Below, piece by piece: positions 17,464-27,846 of a stretch of DNA of 64,000 bases. The notes below the pieces were generated by a model. The model did no database searches, was not told where the DNA came from, and saw nothing but the letters and a program-made list of their open reading frames with translations. The translations under genes were made by a program, and so were the position numbers. Source of the DNA: Curvibacter sp. PAE-UM (GTDB lineage: Bacteria > Pseudomonadota > Gammaproteobacteria > Burkholderiales > Burkholderiaceae_C); the NCBI RefSeq assembly GCF_001432305.1, contig NZ_KQ483358.1, positions 3,128,087 to 3,192,086 of the forward strand, read 5' to 3'. Within the stretch, counting starts at the first letter, position 1, and each line of letters starts with the position of its first letter.

Positions 17464-17547
17464 TGCCGCGGCACTTTGCCTATGAATGGTTATGCATAGG
17501 CATTCTTGAATCGCAGCCCCCAGGAGGGACTAGGGAGAACCCTAGTC
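17464..17547. promoter_or_regulatory. Three stacked palindromes in the aorA-regulator intergenic region
   Basis: Between the divergent aorA and GAF-Fis genes lie a perfect 12-bp palindrome gtgccgcggcac (17464-17475), an inverted repeat gcctatg/cataggc with a 10-base spacer (17478-17501), and gactaggg-agaa-ccctagtc (17528-17547). They are likely operators for the adjacent regulator or structured leader elements. No convincing sigma-54 -24/-12 pair was found. Confidence 0.5.
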
Positions 17548-17651
17548 GGCTATGGCGTCAGCGAGCTTTATTCTCAAAATGCAACACCGCCCCAGGAATG
17601 CCAAAGACTGGCATGATGCGCGTCAAGCACGATCCGCCGCCGCATACCGCC

Positions 17652-18779
17652 ATGCATGCCACGCCCACTCCCCAACCCGTTTCCCGCCTCGCGCGCATCG
17701 CGCAGGCTCGCCAGCTCGCCATGCTGGAAGCCGCGCCCATGGCCGGCGGCCTGATCGAACCCTGGATCGCGCAGAGCTGGCAGCGCTGCCTGGCCCGCGG
17801 CCTGCGCCCGCAGGAGCGCGTGAACTTCGAGGCCGTCTCGGCCGCCGTCATGCGCCAGGCCTCGGAGGCCAACCACAAGCTGATGCAGGCCGCGCGCCCC
17901 ATCCTCAAGCAGCTCGGCGGCGCCCTGGCCGAAACACGCTACTTCGCCATCCTCACCAACCATGAAGGCGTGGTGATCGACACCGACGGCCCCATCGACC
18001 GCAGCGACCGCCGTGCCGCCCTCATCACCCGCGTGGGCGTGAACCTCTCGGAAAACAGCGTGGGCACCACCGCCATCGGCGCCGCGCTGCGCGAGCTGCA
18101 GCCGGTCTGGCTGCACCGCGGTGAACATTTCTTCCAGGACACCTCGATCTACAGCTGCGCCGGCTCTCCCCTGTTCGGCCCCGATGGCCGCTGCGTGGGC
18201 ATGCTCGACCTCACCGGCATCGAAGCCGCCGAGCGCCCCGAGTTGCGCCACCTGGCCACGCACGCCGCGCGCCGCATCGAAAACGCCCTGATGCTGCAGC
18301 GCCCGCATCGCCTGCTGCTGCGCATGAACTGGCCTGGCATGCCGCTGGGCGACGACGCCGACGGCCTGCTGGCCCTGGACGCCGACGGCCAGGTGTGCGC
18401 CAGCAACCGCGCAGCGCGCCAGCTGCTGCCGCTGCTGGCCGGCGGCCAGCACAGCGATCTGCACAGCCGCGACCTCTTCGCCCTGCCCTGGGAAATGCTG
18501 TTCGACGCCGCGCGCCAGGGCCAGCCGGTGGAAGTGCCGCTGTGGTCCGGCCTGCGCCTGCAGGCACGTGCCGAACTGGTGGGCCGAGCTGCCGGCCCCG
18601 TCATGATGCCGCGCACGGCCAGCGCCACGGCCACCACCCTGCCCCTGCGCGACGTGGAGACCGGCCTGATCCGCAAAGCCGTGGAAGAAGCCCGCGGCAA
18701 CGTGGCCCAGGCCGCGCGCAACCTGGGCATCAGCCGCGCCACCGTCTACCGCAAGCTCGGCACGGCCAAGCGGGACTGA
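17652..18779 (+). CDS. GAF-Fis regulator (AcoR-like, lacking the AAA+ domain)
   Basis: A 375-residue protein. Residues about 60-215 resemble the GAF sensor of AcoR-type activators (SWQRCLARGL; NSVGTTAIGAAL; YSCAGSPLFGPDG), and the C-terminus is a Fis helix-turn-helix (NVAQAARNLGISRATVYRKL). The central AAA+ domain with a GAFTGA loop, needed for sigma-54 activation, is absent: only about 120 residues of low complexity and PAS-like sequence lie between. It therefore probably acts by other means. It is divergent from aorA and so likely controls the tungsten enzyme. The start is uncertain; upstream in-frame ATGs at 17613 and 17616 are possible. Confidence 0.8.
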   Translation: MHATPTPQPVSRLARIAQARQLAMLEAAPMAGGLIEPWIAQSWQRCLARGLRPQERVNFEAVSAAVMRQASEANHKLMQAARPILKQLGGALAETRYFAILTNHEGVVIDTDGPIDRSDRRAALITRVGVNLSENSVGTTAIGAALRELQPVWLHRGEHFFQDTSIYSCAGSPLFGPDGRCVGMLDLTGIEAAERPELRHLATHAARRIENALMLQRPHRLLLRMNWPGMPLGDDADGLLALDADGQVCASNRAARQLLPLLAGGQHSDLHSRDLFALPWEMLFDAARQGQPVEVPLWSGLRLQARAELVGRAAGPVMMPRTASATATTLPLRDVETGLIRKAVEEARGNVAQAARNLGISRATVYRKLGTAKRD

Positions 18780-18821
18780 ACCCTGCGGCGGCCGCCGTGT
18801 CGCCCTCCCGGAACCCACCCC

Positions 18822-19916
18822 ATGAGCTTCTTCAAGCGGCTTTTGCGCCAGCCGGCCCCCATACGGGTACCACTGGCAGCGACCGATGGGCCGCACGCGC
18901 CTTTCAATCCCCTGGCCGAGCGCGCCCTGATCGCCGAAACCCTGCTGGCCAGTGCGGCACGGCTGATGACCGTGCGTCGCGAACTGGAGCTGGTGCGCGG
19001 CGTCTGCGAAGCCATGTGCGGCGCCAGCCAGCACATCCGCCTGGCCTGGACCTGGTTCGGCGACGAAAAGACCAACGTCATCCGCCCGCAGGCCTACGCC
19101 GGTGTGGCCAGCGACTATGCCGCCAACACCACCATCGAGCGCAATGTCCTGACGGAGCAGGGCCCGGCCTATCGCACCCTGGGCGGCAAGACCCCGGAAC
19201 AGTTCCGCATCTCCAGCCGCTCCCCCTACGGCCCCTGGCGCCAGATGGCGAACGACCATGGCGTACGCAGCGTGATGGCGGTGCCGCTGAAGTCCAGCTT
19301 CACCAGCATGGGCGGGCTGTTCGTCATCTACGCCGACCACGAGCACTACTTCCGCGACGTGGGCGAAAGCCTCTTTACCGCGCTGGGCGAGTTGTTTTCT
19401 TCGGTCCTGACCTCCCTGGCCGAACGCACGGCGCTGGAAGAGGCCGTGTACCACGATGCGCTGACCGGCGTGCTGAACCGGCACGCCCTGCCCATCATCG
19501 AGCGCCGCCTGTTGCGCCGGTCGACGACCGACCCATCGTCCTTCCTGCTGATGGTCGACGTCGATCACTTCAAGACCGTCAACGACACCCTGGGCCATGC
19601 CGTGGGCGACCAGGTGCTGCGCAACATCGCCATGACGCTGCGCAACATGCTGCGCCCCGACGACAGCGTGTTGCGATGGGGCGGTGAGGAGTTTCTGATC
19701 TGCCTGCCCAACACCCGGCATGACGATGCCCTGCTGGTGGCCGAGAAATTGCGCCGGGCCGTAACCGAGCTCGCCGGGCCGGCCCCGGTCACCGCCTCGA
19801 TCGGCGTGGCCGAAGTTCTGGCCAGCCACGATCTGGCCGCCTCCATCGACAAGGCCGACCAGGCCATGCTGCAAGCCAAGGTGACCGGCCGCAACCGCAT
19901 CGTCTACCGGGCCTGA
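18822..19916 (+). CDS. GAF-GGDEF diguanylate cyclase
   Basis: A 364-residue cytoplasmic protein. Residues about 45-195 look like a GAF sensor, and residues about 200-364 form a GGDEF domain with HDALTGVLNR, VDVDHFKTVND and the active-site motif GGEEF (RWGGEEFLICL). It should make cyclic-di-GMP from two GTP. No RxxD inhibitory site sits immediately before GGEEF. It lies 42 bases after the aor regulator gene on the same strand and could be cotranscribed, though a functional link is not shown. Confidence 0.9.
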   Translation: MSFFKRLLRQPAPIRVPLAATDGPHAPFNPLAERALIAETLLASAARLMTVRRELELVRGVCEAMCGASQHIRLAWTWFGDEKTNVIRPQAYAGVASDYAANTTIERNVLTEQGPAYRTLGGKTPEQFRISSRSPYGPWRQMANDHGVRSVMAVPLKSSFTSMGGLFVIYADHEHYFRDVGESLFTALGELFSSVLTSLAERTALEEAVYHDALTGVLNRHALPIIERRLLRRSTTDPSSFLLMVDVDHFKTVNDTLGHAVGDQVLRNIAMTLRNMLRPDDSVLRWGGEEFLICLPNTRHDDALLVAEKLRRAVTELAGPAPVTASIGVAEVLASHDLAASIDKADQAMLQAKVTGRNRIVYRA

Positions 19917-20046
19917 GCCCGGCCGCTGCGTCGCCGCGCCAGGCCGCGGTTGACAAGACCGGGCTTCGGTGCCACAACCGCACATCGACGGACGTGCGCA
20001 GCGCACGGGCACCCCTGGCCACACGTCACTCTCGAGGAGGTGAATC

Positions 20047-20283
20047 ATGTTCCCCGAATACGGCTATTACATGGGCGGCATGCACGGCTTCTGGTGGTTC
20101 ATCTGGCTGGTGCTGATCGTGGTGCTGTGGTTCACGGTGCTGAGCCCCGAGAAACGCGCCCGGCGCCGGGACCGGGACACACCACACGAGATCCTGCGCC
20201 GGCGACTGGCCAGCGGCGAGATCACGCCGGAAGCCTATGAACAGGCCAAGGCCCTGCTCGACCGCGACCAGCCTGAGAACTGA
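20047..20283 (+). CDS. Small membrane protein with SHOCT domain
   Basis: A 78-residue protein with one membrane helix (residues about 14-33, FWWFIWLVLIVVLWF) and a C-terminal SHOCT motif (ILRRRLASGEITPEAYEQAKALL). GAGGAGG lies 5 bases upstream. It is 21 bases before the copper ATPase gene and probably cotranscribed. SHOCT motifs mediate oligomer contacts in many small proteins; the specific role here is unknown. Confidence 0.85.
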   Translation: MFPEYGYYMGGMHGFWWFIWLVLIVVLWFTVLSPEKRARRRDRDTPHEILRRRLASGEITPEAYEQAKALLDRDQPEN

Positions 20284-20304
20284 CAGCGCCATGCCGCCAC
20301 TGCG

Positions 20305-22476
20305 ATGAACAGCCAGCACGATCGCGCGCATCACCATCCCCCGGCCACCGCGCCGGCCGTGACGGTGGCGCCCCCGGCCGCAGGCACTCTCTACACCTGC
20401 CCCATGCACCCGGAGATCCGGCAGGACCATCCGGGCACCTGCCCCAAGTGCGGCATGACCCTCGAACCCGTGATGCCCACGCTGGAGGAAGACGACAACC
20501 CCGAACTGCGCGATTTCCAGCGCCGCTTCTGGTGGACGCTCCCCCTCACCGTGGTGGTCACCCTGCTGGCCATGGCCGGGCACACGCTGGCCCTCTTCAG
20601 CGCCGCCACCCAGACCTGGGTGGAGTTCGCCCTGTCGCTGCCCATCGTGCTGTGGGCGGGCTGGCCCTTCTTCGTGCGCGGCTGGCAGTCGGTGGTGAAC
20701 CGCAGCCCGAACATGTGGACGCTCATCAGCCTGGGCACCGGCTCCGCCTTCGTCTACAGCGTGCTGGCCACCGTCGCGCCGCAGAGCTTCCCGGACACCT
20801 TTGTCTCCATGGGCCGTGTGGGCGTCTATTTCGAGGCCGCGGCCGTCATCATCTCGCTCACCCTGCTGGGCCAGGTGCTCGAACTCAAGGCGCGCTCGCA
20901 GACCTCGGCCGCCATCAAGTCCCTGCTCGGCCTGGCGCCCAAGACGGCCCGGCGCATCCGCAGCGACGGCACGGAAGAAGACGTGCCGCTGGCGCACGTG
21001 CACGTCGGCGACCTGCTGCGCATCCGCCCCGGCGAGAAGGTGCCGGTCGACGGCACCGTGACCGAAGGCAGCAGCGCGGTGGACGAATCCATGCTCACCG
21101 GCGAGCCGCTGCCCGTCACCAAGCGCGCCGGCGACAAGGTCATCGGCGCCACCATGAACACCAGCGGCGCGCTGGTCATGCGTTCGGAGCGCGTGGGCTC
21201 GGCCACCATGCTGGCGCAGATCGTGCAGATGGTGGCCCAGGCGCAGCGCTCCCGCGCGCCCATGCAGCGTCTGGCCGACGTCGTGGCCGGTTATTTCGTA
21301 CTGGTCGTCGTCGCCATCGCCGTGCTGACCCTGCTGGCCTGGGGCCTGTGGGGGCCCGAGCCACGCTGGGTCTACGGCATGATCAATGCGGTGGCGGTGC
21401 TCATCATCGCCTGCCCCTGCGCGCTGGGCCTGGCCACACCCATGTCCATCATGGTCGCCACCGGCCGGGGCGCCACGCACGGCGTGCTGTTCCGCGATGC
21501 GGCCGCCATCGAGAAGTTCTGCCAGATCGACACCCTGATCATCGACAAGACCGGCACCCTGACCGAAGGCCGCCCCGCCTTCGAGCGGACCATCGCCGCC
21601 CCCGGCTTCACCGACGACGAGGTGCTGCGCCTGGCCGCCAGCCTGGACCAGGGCAGCGAACACCCGCTGGCCGCCGCCATCGTGCAGGCCGCGCGCACGC
21701 GTGGCCTGGCGCTGGACACCCCCGAACAGTTCGAATCCAGCTCGGGCATCGGCGTGCGCGGCGCGGTGGGCAGGCGTTCACTTGTCCTGGGCAACACGGC
21801 CCTGATGCAACAGGCCGGCGTCGCGGTGGAGGTATTGACCGCACAAGCCGAAAGCCTGCGCACCGAAGGCGCCAGCGTGATGTACCTCGCAGTGGACGGC
21901 CAGCTCGCCGGCCTGCTGGCGGTGTCCGACCCCATCAAGCCCAGCACCCCCGAAGCCCTGGCCACGCTCAAGGCGGCGGGCCTGCGCATTGTCATGGCCA
22001 CCGGCGACGGGCTCACCACGGCACGGGCCGTGGGCACGCGGCTGGGCATCGACGAAGTGCACGGTGAAGTCAAGCCGGCCGACAAGCTGGCCCTGGTCGA
22101 CCGGCTTCAGCGCGAAGGCCGTGTGGTGGCCATGGCGGGCGACGGCATCAACGATGCCCCCGCCCTGGCCCAGGCCGACGTGGGCGTGGCCATGGGCACC
22201 GGCACCGACGTGGCCATGAACAGCGCGCAGGTCACGCTGATCAAGGGCGATCTGCGCGGCATCGCGGTGGCGCGTCTGCTGTCGGTCGACACCGTGCGCA
22301 ACATGAAGCAGAACCTGATGTTCGCGTTTCTCTACAACGCGCTGGGCATCCCGGTCGCGGCGGGCCTGCTGTACCCGTTCACCGGCTGGCTACTCTCACC
22401 CATGGTGGCCGCCCTGGCCATGAGCCTGAGCTCCGCCTCGGTCATCGGCAATGCCCTGCGCCTGAGCCGTCGTTAG
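20305..22476 (+). CDS. copA: Copper-type P1B ATPase
   Basis: A 723-residue heavy-metal P-type ATPase. The N-terminus lacks an HMA domain; instead a His-rich tail precedes a short metal-binding module with YTCPMHPEI and CPKCGM (residues about 30-55). The membrane metal site is CPCALG, the phosphorylated Asp lies in DKTGTLTEG, and SEHPLA and [10 protein letters not shown] are intact. CPC with this N-terminal module fits Cu+/Ag+ export across the inner membrane. The start follows the SHOCT gene by 21 bases. A weakly conserved TTGACA at 19949 might be part of the promoter, but no CueR box was recognised. Confidence 0.92.
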   Translation: MNSQHDRAHHHPPATAPAVTVAPPAAGTLYTCPMHPEIRQDHPGTCPKCGMTLEPVMPTLEEDDNPELRDFQRRFWWTLPLTVVVTLLAMAGHTLALFSAATQTWVEFALSLPIVLWAGWPFFVRGWQSVVNRSPNMWTLISLGTGSAFVYSVLATVAPQSFPDTFVSMGRVGVYFEAAAVIISLTLLGQVLELKARSQTSAAIKSLLGLAPKTARRIRSDGTEEDVPLAHVHVGDLLRIRPGEKVPVDGTVTEGSSAVDESMLTGEPLPVTKRAGDKVIGATMNTSGALVMRSERVGSATMLAQIVQMVAQAQRSRAPMQRLADVVAGYFVLVVVAIAVLTLLAWGLWGPEPRWVYGMINAVAVLIIACPCALGLATPMSIMVATGRGATHGVLFRDAAAIEKFCQIDTLIIDKTGTLTEGRPAFERTIAAPGFTDDEVLRLAASLDQGSEHPLAAAIVQAARTRGLALDTPEQFESSSGIGVRGAVGRRSLVLGNTALMQQAGVAVEVLTAQAESLRTEGASVMYLAVDGQLAGLLAVSDPIKPSTPEALATLKAAGLRIVMATGDGLTTARAVGTRLGIDEVHGEVKPADKLALVDRLQREGRVVAMAGDGINDAPALAQADVGVAMGTGTDVAMNSAQVTLIKGDLRGIAVARLLSVDTVRNMKQNLMFAFLYNALGIPVAAGLLYPFTGWLLSPMVAALAMSLSSASVIGNALRLSRR

Positions 22477-22488
22477 GCAGCCAAGCCG

Positions 22489-23094
22489 TCAGACCAGCCC
22501 TTCAGCCTTCATCGCCGCCTGCACGCCCGGGCGCGCGGCCACGCGGGCCATGTAGGCCACCAGGTTGGGCAGGCCGCTGATGTCGATGGCCACGCGTTTG
22601 GTCCAGTTCGTCACCGTGAACAGGTAGGCGTCAGCCACGCTGAAGTCCTGGCCCATCAGGTAGTCCTTGCCGGCCAGCTGCTCGTTCACGTATTTCAGGC
22701 GGCGCTCGATGTTGGCGCGGCAGAAATCCTTCCACTCCTGCGGCGCGGCCGGGTTGAACAGCGGACTGAAGGTCTTGTGCAGCTCGGTGCCAGTGAAGGT
22801 CAGCCAGCCCTGCAGGCGGTAACGCTCCACCGTGCCGTTGGCCGGGGCCAGTTTCTTGGCGGGCTGGCTGTCGGCCAGGTACTGCACGATGGCCGGACCT
22901 TCGGTCAGCACCTCGCCGGAATCCAGCTGCAGCGCCGGCACGTAACCCTTGGGATTGATCGTCAGATAGTCGGCGCCCGAGGCCGTCTTCTTGTCCTTGA
23001 GGTCCACCACCTCGGTGTCGTACTTCAGGCCCAGTTCTTCGAGCACGATGTGGGGGGAGAGGGAGCAGGCGCCGGGTTTGATGAAGAGTTTCAT
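22489..23094 (-). CDS. gstA: Glutathione S-transferase, beta class
   Basis: A 201-residue protein with the bacterial GstA pattern: MKLFIKPGACSLSPHIVLEE at the start, INPKGYVPAL and the TEGPAIVQYLAD glutathione-binding segment, and a helical C-terminal domain (DYLMGQDFSVADAYLFTV). The conserved Cys10 of beta-class enzymes is present. It conjugates glutathione to electrophiles or reduces peroxides in the cytoplasm. It converges with the copper ATPase gene, 12 bases apart. No operon partner is evident. Confidence 0.93.
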   Translation of the reverse strand: MKLFIKPGACSLSPHIVLEELGLKYDTEVVDLKDKKTASGADYLTINPKGYVPALQLDSGEVLTEGPAIVQYLADSQPAKKLAPANGTVERYRLQGWLTFTGTELHKTFSPLFNPAAPQEWKDFCRANIERRLKYVNEQLAGKDYLMGQDFSVADAYLFTVTNWTKRVAIDISGLPNLVAYMARVAARPGVQAAMKAEGLV

Positions 23095-23205
23095 GGAGTA
23101 GGTCTCGCAAAGAATGAATGGCTCCCGCCCGTGACGAGGCAGGCCGCGCCAGTGTAGGCAAAGCGCGCCATCCTCGCTCGCGCTGGGTCTATCGGCCCCG
23201 CCCGC

Positions 23206-24246
23206 TCAATGCCCGTGCCGGTGATGGATGTCCGGATAGTGCGGATGCTTGTGGGTCAGCACCTCGTGCCGGTGCCAGTGCATGTGCGGCTCGGTGCCGT
23301 CCCAGGCGGCGTCGTGCTCATGCTGGTGGTGTTCGTCGTGCCCATGGGGGTGCGTGTGCTCCAGCGGCTCATGGGTGTGCTCATGCTCGTGCCGCTCGCT
23401 CAGGTGCAGCCAGACCCCCAGGCCCATGAATGCCGCGGCCAGCCAGAAGGCCGGTGTGGCACTCTCGCCCAGCAGGCCCAGCGCCACGGCGGCGCCGAGG
23501 AAGGGCGCGGTCGAGAAATACGCGCCGGTGCGCGCCGTGCCCAGGCCGCGCAGCGCCAGCACGAAGCAGACCAGGCTCAGGCCGTAGCCCAGCAGCCCCA
23601 GCAGCAGGCTCAGGCCCAGGGTCTCCACGGCCGGCAAGGTGGCGCCGAAAGCCAGGGCCAGCGTGGTGTTCACGCTGCCGGCCAGCAGGCCCTTGGTGCT
23701 GGCGATGAACAGCGCATCCGCAGCCGCCACCTTGCGCGTGAGGTTGTTGTCGATGGCCCAGCACAGGCAGGCCAGCGCAATCGCCAGCAGCCCCCAGCCG
23801 CTGGAGGCAGCGCCCTCGCCGCCGGGCCAGGACAGCACCACACCCCCCGCCACGATGGCCACCATGCCCAGCACCACGCGCCGGTCGGCGTTCTCGCGGA
23901 AGACCCACCAGGCGATCACGGCCGTCAGCACCGCTTCGAGATTGAGCAGCAGCGAGGCGGTCGAGCCGCTGACCTGGGTCAGCCCGAACATCAGGGCCAC
24001 CGGCCCGAGCACACCGCCAAAGAGGATGGCGCCCAGCAGCCAGGGCCAGTCGCCCCGGGCCAGCCCCGAGGATTTCCAGCCGCGCTCGCGCAGCAGCCGC
24101 GCCAGCCCCAGCCCGATGCCGCTGCCCAGGTAGAGCAGGCCGGCCAGCAAAACCGGCGGCTGCTCGCCCACGAGCAGCTTGGCCACCGGCGTGCTGGCCC
24201 CGAACAGGGCCGCCGCCAGCAGGGCGTAGAAAACGCTGGATGTCAT
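23206..24246 (-). CDS. EamA/DMT-family transporter with His-rich tail
   Basis: A 346-residue inner-membrane protein with two EamA repeats (about ten helices, residues 1-280). The last about 65 residues are extremely rich in His (clusters such as HEHEHTHE and HTHPHGHDEHHQHEH), a probable metal-binding tail. DMT transporters export metabolites, but a His tail and its place 25 bases after a metal-efflux operon suggest a metal-related or metal-regulated function. The start at 24246 gives a first helix directly at the N-terminus; a longer frame lacks support. Confidence 0.85.
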   Translation of the reverse strand: MTSSVFYALLAAALFGASTPVAKLLVGEQPPVLLAGLLYLGSGIGLGLARLLRERGWKSSGLARGDWPWLLGAILFGGVLGPVALMFGLTQVSGSTASLLLNLEAVLTAVIAWWVFRENADRRVVLGMVAIVAGGVVLSWPGGEGAASSGWGLLAIALACLCWAIDNNLTRKVAAADALFIASTKGLLAGSVNTTLALAFGATLPAVETLGLSLLLGLLGYGLSLVCFVLALRGLGTARTGAYFSTAPFLGAAVALGLLGESATPAFWLAAAFMGLGVWLHLSERHEHEHTHEPLEHTHPHGHDEHHQHEHDAAWDGTEPHMHWHRHEVLTHKHPHYPDIHHRHGH

Positions 24247-24271
24247 GGGGAGAGCGTATCGCAGAAGGCTT

Positions 24272-24643
24272 TCACTTGAGCGTATAGCGCACCGTGAGGG
24301 TCTTCCTGCCCGCACCGTTGATCACGGCCACGGCCTTGGCGCCCTTGGGCAGCTGGGCCCCGGCGGCCTCCAGCCGGTCGGCACCGGCCACCAGCGGGTA
24401 GTCGGTCTTCTCGCTGCCCTTGAGCACGGTGAGCTTGCCGCTCATGCCCGTCGGCGCCATGGGCTGGCCATGGTCTTCGACATAGATCGCCGCACCCTTG
24501 GCATCACTCACCAGTTCGAAAGTCAGGTCGCTGACCTCCCGCACCACACCGCCATGCCTGGGCTTGGCATCCCCATGCGCCCAGGCGGCACTAAAACCCA
24601 GGCTGGTCAAACCCAACAGAACCATCATCAGAAACTTCTTCAT
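24272..24643 (-). CDS. Small periplasmic protein of the metal-efflux operon
   Basis: A 123-residue protein with a clear signal peptide (MKKFLMMVLLGLTSLGFSAAWAHG, cleavage near residue 22) followed by HGDAKPRHGGVVRE, a His-containing start of the mature protein. The rest looks like a small beta-rich domain. GGAGAGTAAGACC precedes the ATG. It sits 70 bases after the RND pump gene. A periplasmic metal chaperone, in the manner of CusF, is plausible, but the CusF metal residues were not identified. Confidence 0.75.
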   Translation of the reverse strand: MKKFLMMVLLGLTSLGFSAAWAHGDAKPRHGGVVREVSDLTFELVSDAKGAAIYVEDHGQPMAPTGMSGKLTVLKGSEKTDYPLVAGADRLEAAGAQLPKGAKAVAVINGAGRKTLTVRYTLK

Positions 24644-24713
24644 GGTCTTACTCTCCATCATCTGCGGCGCACTTCGTGAGGGGCGGCGCCAACAGCCCCA
24701 TGAACGCCATCCT

Positions 24714-27700
24714 TCAATAGGCTTGCTTGCCTTCGCCTTCGACATCCCCCGCCAGCAGGCGCTGCAGCGGCTTCTCGCCCAGCAGCCAGAACAGCACGGG
24801 CGTGAGCAGCGTGTCCAGCAGCGTGGAGCTGACCAGCCCGCCGAAGATCACCACCGCCACCGGGTGCAATATTTCCTTGCCCGGCGCATCGGCCGCCAGC
24901 AGCAGCGGCGTCAGCGCGAAGGCTGCCACCAGCGCCGTCATGAGCACCGGCGTGAGCCTCTCCAGCGAACCGCGCACGATCATGGCCTGGCCGAAGGTCT
25001 CGCCCTCGAACTGGCACAGGTTGATGTAGTGGCTGATCTTCAGGATGCCGTTGCGTGTGGCAATGCCCGCCAGCGTGATGAAGCCCACCATCGATGCCAC
25101 CGACAGGCTCACGCCCGCGATCCACATGGCGATCACCGAGCCGATCAGCGCCAGCGGGATGTTGGCCATCACGATGCCCGCCAGCACCGCCGAGCGGTAG
25201 CGCGAGTACAGCACCAGGAACATCATGGCCAGCGAGACCAGCGACAGCCCCAGGATCAGCCGCGTGGCCGCTTCCTGCGCCTGGAATTGCCCCTCCAGGC
25301 TGATGAAGGTGCCACTGGGCAGGGGCAGCTGCGCGATCACACCGCGGATGTCCTCGATCACATGCGCCATGTCGGTGCCGTCGGTGTTGGCGTAGACGAT
25401 GATGCGGCGGCGCCCGTTCTCGCGCCCGATCTGGTTGGGGCCATCGCCCTCCTCCACCGTCGCGATGCTGCTCACCGGCAGGCGCCCGGCCGGCGTGTCG
25501 ATCAGCGTGCGCGCCAGGTCCTGCGGGCTGCGCTGGGCATCGGGCAGGCGCAGCACCAGGTCATAACGACGCGCGCCGTCCACGATCTGCGCTGCGTGCG
25601 CGCCGTCGGTCAGCGCCTGCAGCGCGGCGATGGCCTCACCCGGCGCCAGCCCGGCCTGCGCAGCGCGCGCCTGGTCCAGCCGCACGGTGATCTGCGGAAT
25701 CAGCACCTGCTTCTCCACCGTCAGGTCCACCAGGCCGTGGGCGTTCGAGAGGCCGGCACGCAGCTGCTCGGCCAGGCCGCGCAGCGTGTCGGTGTCGTCG
25801 CCATAGATCTTGATGGCGATCTGCGCCCGCACGCCTGACAGCAGGTGGTCCAGCCGGTGCGAAATGGGCTGGCCGATGGCCACCTGCGCGGGCAGCACGG
25901 CCAGGCGCTGGCGGATGTCGGCCATCACGGCCTCGCGGTCGCGCTCGCTGCGCTTCAGGTCCACGTCGATCTCGGCCGAATGCACACCCTCGGCGTGTTC
26001 GTCCAGTTCGGCGCGGCCGGTGCGTCGTCCCACCTGCGTCACTTCCGGCACCGCGGCAATCAGCGTCTCGGCCACCGCGCCCACGCGGTTGGCCTCGGCC
26101 AGCGAGGTCCCGGGGTTGAGCAACAGCGACAGCACCAGCGAACCCTCGTTGAAGGGCGGCAGGAAGGCACGCGCGAAGAAGGGTACGGAGGCCGCCGCCA
26201 GCAACACCGCCACCAAGGCGCCGGCAATCAGCGCGCGCGCATGGCTGAAGGACCAGTGCAGCAGCCGCGTGTCCTGGCGCTTGAGCCAGATGACCAGGGG
26301 CGAGTCGCCATGGTCCAGCCGTTTCATGCGCGGCAACAGGTAATAACTCAGCACCGGCGTGACCGTCATCGACACCAGCATCGAGGCCAGGATGGACACG
26401 ATGTAGGCGATGCCCAGCGGCGTGAACAGCCGCCCTTCGATGCCCGGCAGCGCGAACAGCGGCACGAACACCAGTACCACGATGATGGTCGCGTAGACGA
26501 TGCCCGAGCGCACTTCCACGCTGGCGCGGAGCACCACCTGGAACACGCTTTGCGGATGTTCGGCGGTGCGGTTCTGCTTGAGGCGCCGCACGATGTTCTC
26601 CACATCCACCACCGCGTCATCCACCAGTTCACCGATGGCAATCGCCAGGCCACCCAGCGTCATCACGTTGATCGACTGCCCCAGCCACTGGAACACCAGC
26701 GCCGTCACCGCCAGCGAGAGCGGAATCGCCACCAGCGAGATCAGCGTGGTACGCGCCGACAGCAGGAAGGCAAACAGCACGATGGCCACCATGATGGCGC
26801 CGTCACGCAGCGCCTCGCTCACGTTGCCGATGGACGCCTTGATGAAGTCCGCCTGGCGGAACAGCACACGCGGCTCGCTCAGGCCCGCCGGCAGGCCCTG
26901 CCTGAGTTCAGCCAGCGCGGCCTCGACGGCGGCGGTGAGCTTGACGGTGTCGGCGCTGGGCTGTTTCTGCACGCTCACCACCACGGCCGGGGCGCCGTTG
27001 TAGCCCGCATCGCCGCGCTTGAGCGCCGCGGAAAAACGCACCGTCGCCACCTGCTGCAACTGGATGGGGCGGCCGTTTTTCCAGGCCACGGCCACACCGG
27101 CCAGGTCTTCCACCCGGTGGGTGCGGCCTACGTGGCGGATCAGGTACTCCCGGCTGTTGAGGTCGATGAAACCACCGCCCGCGTTGGACGCAAAACCGCG
27201 CAGCGCCTGCTCCACCTGCGTCAGCGTCACGCCGAACTGCGCCATGCGCGCGGTGTCGGGTTCCACGCGCAGCTGGCGCACCTCACCGCCGATGGGGATG
27301 ACCTGCGACACACCGGGGATGGACAGCAGCCGCGGGCGCAGCACGAAGTCCGCGTACTCGCGCGCCTGCATGGGCGCCTGCCCCTCGGCACCGGTCTTCA
27401 GCGGCAAGGCCACCAGCATGATCTCGCCCATGATGGACGAGACCGGCCCCATCACCGGCGTCACGCCCGCGGGCAGGCGCTCGCGCACCAGCGCCAGGCG
27501 CTCGGCCACCAGCTGGCGGTTGCGGTAGATGTCGGTGTCCCAGTCGAACTCGGCGTAGGCGATGGACAGGCCCACGCCCGAAGTGGAGCGCACGCGCGTC
27601 ACACCCGGCATGCCGTTGAGCGCGATCTCGATCGGGAAGGTGACGAGCTGCTCCACCTCCTGCGGCGCCATGCCGCCGGCCTCGGTCAGCACCGTCACCA

Positions 27701-27836
27701 CGGGTTTGTTGAGATCGGGGAACACGTCCACCGGCGTGCGCCAGGCGGTCATGGCCCCGTAGGCCATCAGCAGCGCCGCCAGGGCCAGCACGATCAGCCG
27801 GTTGTGCAGGCTGGAACGAACCATCCAGTTGAACAT
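24714..27836 (-). CDS. czcA: Heavy-metal RND efflux pump inner-membrane subunit (CzcA/CusA family)
   Basis: A 1040-residue RND protein with twelve expected membrane helices and two large periplasmic loops. The proton-relay helix reads [15 protein letters not shown], carrying the Asp-Asp-Glu set of heavy-metal efflux pumps. It would form the tripartite complex with the adaptor and outer-membrane genes directly upstream. The start at 27836 is 11 bases after the adaptor stop and is preceded by AAGGGGCG. Metal specificity (Zn/Co/Cd, Ni or Cu) cannot be decided from what I can see, so czcA is used as a family name. Confidence 0.9.
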   Translation of the reverse strand: MFNWMVRSSLHNRLIVLALAALLMAYGAMTAWRTPVDVFPDLNKPVVTVLTEAGGMAPQEVEQLVTFPIEIALNGMPGVTRVRSTSGVGLSIAYAEFDWDTDIYRNRQLVAERLALVRERLPAGVTPVMGPVSSIMGEIMLVALPLKTGAEGQAPMQAREYADFVLRPRLLSIPGVSQVIPIGGEVRQLRVEPDTARMAQFGVTLTQVEQALRGFASNAGGGFIDLNSREYLIRHVGRTHRVEDLAGVAVAWKNGRPIQLQQVATVRFSAALKRGDAGYNGAPAVVVSVQKQPSADTVKLTAAVEAALAELRQGLPAGLSEPRVLFRQADFIKASIGNVSEALRDGAIMVAIVLFAFLLSARTTLISLVAIPLSLAVTALVFQWLGQSINVMTLGGLAIAIGELVDDAVVDVENIVRRLKQNRTAEHPQSVFQVVLRASVEVRSGIVYATIIVVLVFVPLFALPGIEGRLFTPLGIAYIVSILASMLVSMTVTPVLSYYLLPRMKRLDHGDSPLVIWLKRQDTRLLHWSFSHARALIAGALVAVLLAAASVPFFARAFLPPFNEGSLVLSLLLNPGTSLAEANRVGAVAETLIAAVPEVTQVGRRTGRAELDEHAEGVHSAEIDVDLKRSERDREAVMADIRQRLAVLPAQVAIGQPISHRLDHLLSGVRAQIAIKIYGDDTDTLRGLAEQLRAGLSNAHGLVDLTVEKQVLIPQITVRLDQARAAQAGLAPGEAIAALQALTDGAHAAQIVDGARRYDLVLRLPDAQRSPQDLARTLIDTPAGRLPVSSIATVEEGDGPNQIGRENGRRRIIVYANTDGTDMAHVIEDIRGVIAQLPLPSGTFISLEGQFQAQEAATRLILGLSLVSLAMMFLVLYSRYRSAVLAGIVMANIPLALIGSVIAMWIAGVSLSVASMVGFITLAGIATRNGILKISHYINLCQFEGETFGQAMIVRGSLERLTPVLMTALVAAFALTPLLLAADAPGKEILHPVAVVIFGGLVSSTLLDTLLTPVLFWLLGEKPLQRLLAGDVEGEGKQAY

Positions 27837-27846
27837 GGTTCGCCCC

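Noticed and set aside
17464-17520. A sigma-54 promoter for aorA
   Set aside because: ggcac and ttgcc are present but without the required spacing on either strand, and the adjacent regulator lacks the AAA+ domain.
17574-20048. An 824-codon open frame on the minus strand across the aor regulator and GGDEF genes
   Set aside because: It is opposite two well-supported genes, lacks recognisable domains and has the biased composition of a GC-rich antisense frame.
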